DNA of 16,912 nucleotides, from the NCBI GenBank assembly GCA_036939755.1, contig JALLAZ010001065.1:1-16912 (forward strand), written 5' to 3'. The notes beneath the pieces were generated by a model that was given only the letters and a program-made list of their open reading frames with translations, was not told the DNA's origin and made no database searches. Source of the DNA: Stephanodiscus triporus. Its lineage: Eukaryota > Bacillariophyta > Thalassiosirophyceae > Thalassiosirales > Thalassiosiraceae. The position numbers and the translations under genes were made by a program. Below are positions 1 to 7,398 of the stretch, piece by piece; positions within the stretch are counted from its first letter, which is position 1; every line of letters begins with the position of its first letter.

Positions 1-8
1 CATGGTTC

Positions 9-389
9 CTAAGGAATTACTGGGGAATGAGGAGGAAGGGAAGGGAATTCCTTTTGGGGGGGTCTCAGAAAAAGGGAACGGGGGAAGGGAACGCACAGCC
101 TAGCCTCTCCGCCGCCATCCCAAATGCGATGGCGACGACGATTCTGCATTTGTGGCAGTGGCACCATCGCGTCGTCATTGTTGTCGATGTCGTCATTGGA
201 ACAATCGTCAAAACTCTTGTGGACGACAACGTTTGGATCATCAAACGTGTCATCATTCCCACAGAAGATGACAACTCCGTCGTTGTCGTCACTTTCGTTG
301 TCCGGTTCCATTGGCATGGCGGGACAATTGAGGAAACGTCGTCGGTCGTCGCCCCAGTTCCCGGCTGATGTTGCCCTCCCCCCCGCCAT
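9..389 (-). CDS. Possible acidic hypothetical protein, exon fragment
   Basis: I do not recognise this protein. The minus strand has an open frame ending with TAG at 9-11. Its middle third (about 310 down to 160) encodes a strongly acidic Asp/Asn-rich stretch followed by a short basic patch (QNRRRHR). The high density of GAC/GAT codons gives this frame the look of real coding more than its neighbours. The start is uncertain: an ATG at 389 gives the longest plausible form, while the ATG at 317 has a better context (GCC before it), and the frame also stays open upstream to an ATG at 536. A GTGCGT donor-like site occurs near the left end of the frame, so this could be a first exon. It could equally be chance openness in a repetitive GTC/GAC-rich region. 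Confidence 0.18.
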   Translation of the reverse strand: MAGGRATSAGNWGDDRRRFLNCPAMPMEPDNESDDNDGVVIFCGNDDTFDDPNVVVHKSFDDCSNDDIDNNDDAMVPLPQMQNRRRHRIWDGGGEARLCVPFPRSLFLRPPQKEFPSLPPHSPVIP

Positions 390-597
390 CGATTTGATAT
401 TCGGCAGCAACGGCCGCAGCACAATGACGGTGGCGAGGCAGGAGAGGTATGTGTGGCGGGGAGGGGAAGGAATAGGACGATGACTATAACTGATGACAAA
501 CGATGCTGTTGTCGTGACGTCATCCCACCATGACATGATGGTGGAGATTTTTTGTTTGTTGGTTGTTGTGTTGATTGGATTGTTGGAACCCTCAAAG

Positions 598-780
598 AAG
601 GGTACCTACAAAAAGTACCCTTACCGTGGGCTCCACGGGTCCAGCACGCTAGTCAAGTGAGTGGTCACGTTAAGCATACGCATGATACCTGTTACTCAGA
701 ACAGGTACCACGTATTCCCATGTGGAGAAATCCCACCAGATCGCTAGCAGGTTTGGGTCGGAGTGTGCTCCGACCCTTTT
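598..780 (+). repeat. Cluster of four short perfect hairpins ending in a T-run
   Basis: Four perfect inverted repeats lie in a row: AAGGGTAC/GTACCCTT (598-605 with 615-622), CCGTGG/CCACGG (624-629 with 633-638), TACCTGTT/AACAGGTA (686-693 with 700-707) and GGGTCGGAG/CTCCGACCC (755-763 with 768-776, TGTG loop). The last is followed at once by TTTT, like a stem plus a RNA polymerase III stop. No known RNA family (tRNA, 5S, U1-U6) was recognised. The region could be a small structured RNA, a decayed miniature transposon, or noncoding palindromic DNA. Confidence 0.4.
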
Positions 781-1437
781 CCCTTTCTTTAGTGTAGCCA
801 TTAACAGCTTAACTGCTAAGTCCGTTCCGGCGGGAACAAAAAACTCACACCCTGTAGGATTGGTACATAGGAATTGGTACCAAATCACCGTTGCCCCCCC
901 ACACACACAACAAAACACAAACACACCCACCATGGTTGTGAGCTGTTTTCCCTTCCAGCGGCATGAATCTAATGGATACGCCCATTACAACGCAAGGGCC
1001 ACGCGGAAGAGAGGGGTAGGGCGAGGGCTCGAATGCGTGGCTTAAGCTTAATCTCAAAAATAACAGAGTAATTAATTTAATTCTACAGTTACTCTCTGTT
1101 TTTTCACTAACCGCTCGCCCGCCATCGGCAATGGTAGCCAAAATGGCATCCATTGCCATCAGCAGGCTGCCATAATATACGACCTAAATGAATACATAGT
1201 AAAGAACAATAGTATAGCTCGGCTTTACTTTTAATCAACCATAAGATGGTTGTTAAGCTATGGTTATGCATGACAAAAAATTGACAACAAGAAAAAATGC
1301 ACCTCCTTTGCGGGCCATTTCGATGGCCATGCGGACCAGGCGATACAATTTCTTGAGAGGATAGGTAGGCCAGCGGCGCCACCAAATCATGGCGCCGCCG
1401 CTTCAAATAGGCTTGCTCATGGTGTGCGCCATCAGGT
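781..1437. other. Noncoding stretch, no gene seen
   Basis: No convincing coding frame on either strand. It holds a perfect TTGGTACCAA palindrome near 875, a CA-rich simple stretch around 900-930, and an AT-rich imperfect hairpin at 1062-1100 (AACAGAGTAA facing TTACTCTCTGTT with a 2-base bulge). Confidence 0.5.
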
Positions 1438-2251
1438 TTGGCAGCGCCATGGTTGGTTCACCTGTTTGGGGCGCCAAAACGCAACCCATCAAAAAACAGA
1501 GAGGGGGGCGGCGTCTTGGCCTTAGATGGCCGCCGTTTCATCAATAGACACAACAACCAACCAAGAGTTAGCAGAAGCGTTAGGAGGGATGATAGGGGGG
1601 AGGTGGGGGGGGGGAGCGCTGTAGCCTCACAATGTTGGGATGCAAAATTTGGGAAAACATTGTGCGTTGGGCAAACGAGAATATGCCAGAAATTGGCATT
1701 GATTGACGTACTAACAGTGCCTCTCAATGGTGAGGAAGAGTAGAGCCAAATTGGGTTTTGGACGCGCTCTAAACACTGTGGAGAATGTTCCCGAGTACAA
1801 CATGATGACTGATTCAGAAAGACCTTGTCTCCATATCTCTGCTAATTGGCCACATCCAGAAAAGCCCAAGGAAAGTACGACGACGATGATTTTTGCGAAC
1901 CTGAATCTTCTGAATTTGCTGAAAGGATATGTCGATATCTTCTGTGACGCCATATTCCATCCATGCACTCCCACTCCATTCTATCAGTGTCTGATCATAA
2001 TGACGTTTGACAATCAGACAAGTTCATATGTGCCTGTCATCTACGCACTAATGACTCACAAGTGCTCAGAGCTCTACAGTCACATCTTTTCCCAAATTGC
2101 TAATACTTTGATGAAAGGAAAAATGAAGATCCGAACTTACACAATTGATTTTGAACGCGGCATGATGAACATGCTCGCACTTCAAGGTGGGACTCATGTG
2201 GGGTGCTTATTCCACCTTAAACAAGCCTGGTTGAAGAAGAAGAGCTTGTAG
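1438..2251 (+). pseudogene. Mutator-like (MULE) transposase fragment
   Basis: This is the remains of a DDE transposase of the Mutator superfamily, which cuts and pastes DNA transposons. The best part is the frame 1727-2251 (174 aa). About residues 68-86 resemble the first catalytic block of the MULE domain (CDAIF...FYQCLII). Residues 102-112 (VPVIYALMTHK) match the block usually reading P-x-Y-A-L-x-x-K. Residues 136-143 (RTYTIDFE) carry the second catalytic Asp (D141), and residues 158-166 (VGCLFHLKQ) the conserved C..H motif that follows it. The third acidic residue and the whole C-terminal part are missing: the frame stops at 2251, where the repeat array begins. An upstream frame (1438-1743) contains LALDGRRF and a later W/C pair that faintly recall a FLYWCH-type zinc finger, which would make the gene frameshifted near 1730. 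No terminal inverted repeats were found. The MULE call is firm in kind; the upstream part is a guess. Confidence 0.7.
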
Positions 2252-2373
2252 ATGTGTGTTTTTATGTTTCTTTCTATCGAACGTTCTGCAATAATTTTGC
2301 TATTAAAACAATTAGTTTCGCTGTCCTTTGGTGTTGTACTGCAGCGTTCTGCCATTGCGCCTGATTTTCCTAT

Positions 2374-2456
2374 GCGATCGTACGATGTCATGCCGCTGGG
2401 TCGTACGATGCATCATATGCAATCATACAATGTCATGCCGCTGCGTCGTACGATGC
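2374..2456. repeat. Direct duplication of a 38-bp unit with TCGTACGA palindromes
   Basis: Two near-identical 38-bp units (2374-2411 and 2419-2456, 45-bp period) share the core GTCATGCCGCTG. The perfect palindrome TCGTACGA occurs three times (2378-2385, 2401-2408, 2446-2453), and the second unit has a decayed fourth copy. The units lie between two TTCTGCCATTGCGC-type blocks, so they look inserted into the larger repeat array. Confidence 0.75.
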
Positions 2457-2492
2457 GATTGGATACTAGGGAAGGATGGAGTGATGAGGTCG

Positions 2493-3071
2493 TTCTGCGG
2501 CAGCGCTACAACTTTCTGCCAATCACCCCCTTGCATTGTACCTCCACCATCATCAAGCACTGCAGCGTTCTGCCATTGCGCAGGCACTTTCCTATTTGAT
2601 TGTTGTGTTTTCATTCTGCGGTGGCACAACAACGTTCTGCCAGTCCCCCCCCTGCTGCATTCACCATCGTCGAGTCCTGCTGCGTCCTGCCATTGCGCCT
2701 GCACTTTTCCCTTTTGTTCTGCGGCGGCGTAACTTGTTCTGCCAGTCCCCCCCTTGATTGTGCCTCCACCATCATCGAGCACTGCAGCGTTCTGCCATTG
2801 CACTGGCACTTTCCCATTTGATTGTTGTGTTTTTGTTGTGCGGCGGCGCTAAATCGTTCTTCCAGTCCCCCCCCTGCTGCATTCACCATCGTCGAGCGCT
2901 GCAGCGTTCTGCCATCATTGCACCTGCTTTTCACTTTGATTGTTTGGTTCTGCGGCGGCGCTAACTTGTTCTGCCAATCCCCCCCCTGCTGCATCCACAA
3001 TTGTCGAGCGCTGCAGCATTCTGCCATCGCGCTTGCCATTTGTTTTCTTCTGCGGCAGCGGCGCGCTGTGT
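2493..3071. repeat. Minisatellite array, about five units of 100-121 bp
   Basis: Repeat units begin with TTCTGCGG at 2493, 2614, 2717, 2948 and 3048, and with the variant TTGTGCGG at 2836. The steps are 121, 103, 119, 112 and 100 bp. Each full unit has the same internal order: TTCTGCGGCGGC, then GTTCTGCCAG plus a run of five to eight C, then a CACCATCRTCGAG block, then CTGCAGCGTTCTGCCATTG, then a T-rich ACTTTCC...TTGATTGTTG block. A partial unit lies upstream (2329-2375). The frames open through it on both strands are a consequence of the repeat, not evidence of a protein. The units have diverged, so the array is not recent. Confidence 0.85.
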
Positions 3072-3159
3072 GAGTTGTCCCTCTCACTTTGGCGACACCT
3101 CACACAGTGATGCCGCCTTGGCGCTAAGCATTCTGCCAGCATTCTGTATGTTTGTCAAT

Positions 3160-3322
3160 CAACGCAGAATAAGCCATTTTGATTGTTGTTGTATGCGATT
3201 CAGTTTTGGTCGCCAAAATAACCATCTGTTTACGTTCTGCAGCAGAACCGCGATTCAATCACACTCGTCTCGTCGCCAATTTTTTTTGTTCTGCACGCAG
3301 ACAGCAGAACGATGCAGAACAA
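3160..3322. repeat. Inverted TTCTGC/GCAGAA words at the right edge of the array
   Basis: The word that recurs forward through the array also appears here in reverse complement (GCAGAA near 3163, 3242, 3304 and 3314). Two perfect inverted pairs result: GTTCTGC-A-GCAGAAC at 3234-3248, and TTGTTCTGCA (3286-3295) facing TGCAGAACAA (3313-3322). All reverse copies found lie to the right of 3160. Confidence 0.7.
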
Positions 3323-4546
3323 CATTTCCGAGTGCCATTAGCAATCCTATGTACAAATTAGGAACTAAGTTTACTGTTTCTCCTTAATTACTACAGATCT
3401 AACATCCCAAACTAGAAGAAAATGATTGTCCTAAAAAAAACTTTCCGGCAATCCCCAATTTTGTTGGGGTTCCCCCTGGGGGAAAAAAATAGTCAACAGG
3501 GGTCGGGGCCACAACCAACCCGACCATAGCCGCCGCCGCCAAATATGGTGCCCTAAAGACCCACGCGAGGCGCGATCTCTCGCGCGCCGATGCATCAGAT
3601 TGATAGAGGACAGCCCCCCGAGCAAGAGGATATGCTTTTGGGGGAGTTGGTAGGGTGTATGGCCATCAAGCGCTACCCTGTTCCGGTGATGATGCGCCGA
3701 CGACGACCATGGTTGTGATGGTTGTTGTTCCCGTTGGACTCCTCGGCTGCAGCTCATGTCAGCCCCTGCACTGTAGGAATAGTATGTATTTCCTACGAAA
3801 ATAATATTTTTTTATCCTACGTAGATTTCAACATCTGACCCGGTCTGCTAAAAAGGGAATTTTAGACCTTCGCACTTGGGAAATTAGCCGTTGCTTATGC
3901 GCCCCGACTGTTACGGTGTATTAGTGACGAGACGTACAGGACCTCATTTCTCTTAAGTTGGGAAATTAAGGTATTTCATATGAATATCATGCCGACAAAA
4001 TCGACCGTTTAGGTCGGTATTTACCGAATCTGTTGCTCCGCCACTACGATACCATAAAGACAAAAGACAGGTTTCTTTCCGAGTTCATTTCGTACTTTAG
4101 GAAAGTCTGTGCACAAAAGGTTGCCGTTTGTTCCGAGCTCTTGGGGTTGTCGGTGTTCGGAGCCCCGTCCACTTCCTGGAATCTCCTTTACGATTGTGAA
4201 CAAGAAAAAGGGCTTCTTTGCTAGAGTCCGGTGCACCGCGAAACCAGAAGAGCGAAAGCTTGTTTCAGGCGAATTCGTCAGTCTTGAACGAAAAGAGTCA
4301 GTTGGCAGCACAAGCTTGTGATTAAAGAGGAGGTTGGTCGGCTCTATGCACTCATCTGGGAGGGGTCGGGATCTTCCGCGCGTACTTATTACCCACTTTA
4401 CACAAAACAAAAAATCAGACCAGGGGGGGGGGGGAGAATCGACACAAATGTTCAAGCAAAGAACGAAGAGCCGACTAAGTCCACAGTTTCTCGAAGTAAG
4501 CAACGCCCAAATATCCAAAGACGGGGACAAAACGGCCAACATCAGT
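3323..4546. other. Noncoding, palindrome-rich region; presumed promoter and 5' leader of the metacaspase
   Basis: No gene is supported here. At 3453-3588 four hairpins stand side by side: CCCCAA/TTGGGG (3453-3469), TTCCCC/GGGGAA (3470-3484), GGTCGGG/CCCGACC (3501-3525) and GGCGCG/CGCGCC (3569-3588). Further right are GTAGGAA/TTCCTAC (3773-3796) and the overlapping pair CGACC/GGTCG plus CGGTA/TACCG (4002-4026). The base composition changes to GC-rich coding at about 4550. A long G run near 4425-4435 would be frameshift-prone, which argues against coding in this part. Two in-frame ATGs at 4346 and 4448 lie upstream of the chosen metacaspase start. Confidence 0.5.
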
Positions 4547-6868
4547 ATGAGCAGCGGCTCCAACAGGCGGATTAAGTCCTCCCCCTCGCCCTCGTCGAGG
4601 CACCGCTCGTCCCGCGAGAGCGGCGATAGGTCGGATCACATGGGGGGACGAGACGTGGACGGGGAGACGTCCCTCCGGGGGAGGATTTCCCCCAGGGGGG
4701 AGAGCGGCGAGCGACGTCAGCGCCCCTCGAAAACGGCGTCTCCCCGCGAGGCGTCGACCGGCGTCGATGGCCTCGGCTCCAGGGCCAGTCCCAGGCTGGA
4801 ACAGCAACAGCCCCAGGCGTCGTCGGCGCGAAGTAGTCGCAGCGGTCGGGGCAGGGACGGCGGCTCCGGTAAGCGCGAGGGCAAGGGGGAGAGGTCCAAG
4901 CCTGCGTCCAACCCTCCCCCCCCCTCCTCCACCTCCAATAATATTTGGAACAGGCCCCCGAGGGACAGGGTCATGTCGTCATCGTCGAACAGGAGCGTCG
5001 TTATGAAATCCCCCCGGGAGGGAGAGAGAACCGACGGCGCCAATGCCGCCGCCAGGAGCCCCCTCGCATCCCCCCCGTCCTTTGGACGCATCAACGACGA
5101 GTCCGTCCAGCTCGATCACCTCCCCATGGCCGACCTCATGGTTTACCTCCAGCTCGTGGCGAACAATTCGTCGAACTTACCATTGACGAGGAGAGACGAT
5201 CCGGAATTGGGCAGGACGGTTAGCAGCCTCACTCCAGAGGAGTACGCGACCAAGTGCGAAGCGTTCGTGCCGAGCATGGTGAGGATTTTTGGGGGGCAGT
5301 ACGGAAAGTACGGGAGCGTTTGGGACCTGAAGACGAGCGAGGTGAGTTTCATGGTTCATGCAGGTTTGGGTGGAGTGGCGGAGGGCATGCGTAGGGAGGG
5401 CTTCAATGGATGGGAGGGAGATAGACCACGTCCGAATCTGGTCCCTTCCCCCTTCTTTTCCATTCGTTATATCACCCTCAACGATCGCACCCCGCGCCCT
5501 TCTCCCGTTTTCCAGGAGTTCGACGTCACGTCGAGCACGCGCGAGCCAGGCATCTCTCACGGTGGGGCCGTGTGCAACGCCCTCCTCAAGGCCATGTACG
5601 ACACCGAATCGGATGTAAACATCGCCTCCCCTCAGCACATCGAGGCCAAGGACCTCTTCGACGACGACGATGACGAGACAATTAATACGGGGGGGTTCAC
5701 CGTCGATGGAACCCTCAATTCCTTCGACACGCTTGTGCTCAACGACGGGACCAACGCCAGCACCATGACATGGGCCCAGCTGCTGCGCAAGATGAAGCCC
5801 GAAATGCAGGGGGTGGGATTCAATCAGGTTCCGGCCGTGACATCCTCGTACCGACTGAACCTCAACGAGCCCTTCTCCCTCGTTCCCCCCGACTTCAAGA
5901 AGGGGGTCAACCAGAAGCGCGCGCTACTCATCGGTTGCAATTACCGCAAAGCCCCGAACGTCGAGCTGAAGGCATGTCACGACGACGTCCGATCCGTCAA
6001 GGACTTCCTCGTGAACGTGTACGGCTTTCCTGAGTCGTCAGACTCCATGACGGTTCTCATGGACGACAAGAAGCACCAGAAGCCAACGCACACGAACATC
6101 ACAAACGCGTTCAAAAATCTCGCCGAGAAGAGCCAGCCGGGGGATGCCGTGTTCGTCCTGTTCACTGGACACGGGTGTCGGGTGCTCGACTCCCCCATCG
6201 ATGAGACCGCTGAGAGCTATGACGAGGCGATGGTGCCGTCAGACTATGAGGAAACAGGCTTAATACGCGACACGCTATTCTTCAAGACGCTCCTAGCTCC
6301 CATGAGAAAGGGGGTGATGGTGACTTGCATAATAGATTGCTGTCATACCGGGATAATGTTCGATTTGCCCTACCTGTTCACGACCAAGGGGGACAAGGGT
6401 GAACCGCTTCCGAAGGTGCGTGGGTAGGAAATGGCTGATAATGTATTCTTGATGACTGCTAAGTGTTTTCTTAAAATTTAGTCCGCTCACCAAATCACCC
6501 CTTGCTCCATTTTATCCACTCAGATGTCCCTCAACAATGATTTCAGCTTCGTTCGATTTCTGAAAGTGGTGAAGACGCTTTACGAGTCGTCTGTATTCAC
6601 CAGGATCGGCAAGACAGTCGGAAACGAACTGGACAAGCAGGCTCCGATCAAAGACGATGACACCATGGAGACGGCCGACTCCCTAGAAACCGTGCCGGAA
6701 ACCGAACAGCCCATCTTAAGGAAGTCGTTCTTCGACATGCTCTGCTCGCCGGCGGCGGTTGCGCAAAACATAATAAACTGCACGCTGCAGAGTCCGGACG
6801 AGTTTTCGGACGATGAGCATAAAAACAGCATGGAGGATGACAACAGTTGTTACTCGTACGGTTCATGA
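4547..6868 (+). CDS. Type III metacaspase (three exons)
   Basis: A caspase-like cysteine peptidase (family C14B) that cleaves after Arg/Lys and is usually calcium-activated. Exons are 4547-5341, 5516-6415 and 6524-6868, giving 679 aa. Residues 1-180 are Ser/Arg/Pro/Gly-rich and probably disordered. The p10-like domain spans about 245-395 (GAVCNALLKAM from 282; TWAQLLRKM from 350; VTSSYRLNLNEPFSL ending near 390). The p20 domain runs from about 399 (KRALLIGCNY) through the catalytic His484 in FTGHGC to Cys541 in IIDCCHTG, followed by a DLPY motif. A helical, then acidic tail fills 566-679. The p10-before-p20 order defines type III. ATG 4547 is chosen for its A at -3 and because composition turns coding there; ATGs at 4346 and 4448 would lengthen the N-terminus. 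Both introns are phase 0. The neighbouring EMC8/9 gene is convergent and functionally unrelated. Family assignment is secure; exon borders are predicted only. Confidence 0.9.
5342..5515 (+). other. Intron 1 of the metacaspase, length divisible by three
   Basis: Donor GTGAGT at 5342 and acceptor TTTTCCAG ending at 5515, with a pyrimidine-rich stretch ahead of the acceptor. It is 174 bp long, phase 0, and has no in-frame stop, so an unspliced transcript stays open and adds 58 residues. Splicing joins DLKTSE to EFDVTSS, which restores the order expected at the start of a metacaspase p10 domain; the intron-encoded residues have no counterpart in the family. Confidence 0.85.
6416..6523 (+). other. 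Intron 2 of the metacaspase
   Basis: Donor AAG/GTGCGT at 6416 and acceptor TCCACTCAG ending at 6523. It is 108 bp, phase 0, and its fourth in-frame codon is TAG. Splicing adds the 114-residue C-terminal exon, which opens with an ATG by coincidence. If retained, the protein would end three residues after the p20 region and lose the tail. Confidence 0.85.
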
Positions 6869-7398
6869 TTCCACCCCCCTGCCTGGTGTAGATGGTGGTC
6901 GAAAAGAAAGGCTGTCTGTTTCACTTGTGTTTTGGGGGCGTATTAGAATGTGCGGTTTATAATATCTCAGCATTACCGTACCTAAGAGCAATGTGTGTGT
7001 GGAGGTGGCAAGCATTGATTAACGAGAAAGAGTCGACCTTATGTGTGTGTTGGAGGGGGCAAGCATTAATTAACGAGAGAGATTCGACCTTGCCTAGACG
7101 GATTCGTAACGGTTATATCTTTTATTCGAATATCAGTTATCTGTGTAGCTGTAGTAGGAGCAAGTATCAGTTTCTAACGGGAAGTATCCCTATCTTCGAA
7201 ACGACGGGGTGGAGGGGGCGGTATGCGTCTTAATTGATTGAATTCTGGATCTCAACGACGATACGATAGATTGCGGGAATTCCAATATTTTGGGCAGTTA
7301 TCATTTACTCTGTATTATTTACGTCCCGTTTTTTTTTGTTTTTTCCATCCCGGAAGAGACGAGGACGAGAAACCGCCCCCCCCCCCCTCTCTCTCTCC
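6869..7398. other. Intergenic region between convergent genes (3' ends)
   Basis: This stretch holds the 3' untranslated regions of the metacaspase and of the minus-strand EMC8/9 gene. No coding frame is supported. It contains the 50-bp duplication described separately, and a C-run followed by CTCTCTC near 7374-7397, just beyond the EMC8/9 stop codon. Confidence 0.6.
6991..7091. repeat. Tandem duplication of a 50-bp unit
   Basis: Copies at 6991-7040 and 7041-7091 both start ATGTGTGTGT and end TCGACCTT. They differ at a few positions and by one inserted base. The unit lies in the 3' region of the metacaspase, and the TG run at its start is a likely slippage point. Confidence 0.85.

Noticed and set aside
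755..780. Bacterial-style intrinsic terminator (stem plus T-run)
   Set aside because: The window is eukaryotic nuclear DNA, so a bacterial terminator is not meaningful; kept only as part of a possible RNA or palindromic element.
2493..3071. Regularly spaced repeats that might suggest a CRISPR-like array
   Set aside because: The repeats cover the whole unit with no unique spacers, the period varies from 100 to 121 bp, and the context is eukaryotic.
2423..3142. Several long overlapping frames on both strands in the repeat array, encoding Cys/Pro- or Gln/Arg-rich text
   Set aside because: They are produced by the repeating unit, which lacks stops in some frames; they have no domain and repeat with the DNA unit.
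3431..3757. Minus-strand frame of 108 aa
   Set aside because: It runs through the adjacent hairpins and homopolymers and has no recognisable family.
4334..4546. Longer N-terminus for the metacaspase from 4334
   Set aside because: Position 4334 is TTG, not ATG. The ATGs at 4346 and 4448 have poor start contexts and the segment includes a long G run; ATG 4547 has A at -3 and coding-like composition follows.
4021..4563. Minus-strand open frame of 180 aa ahead of the metacaspase
   Set aside because: It spans the long homopolymer run near 4430 and the metacaspase start region, with no recognisable domain; more likely chance.
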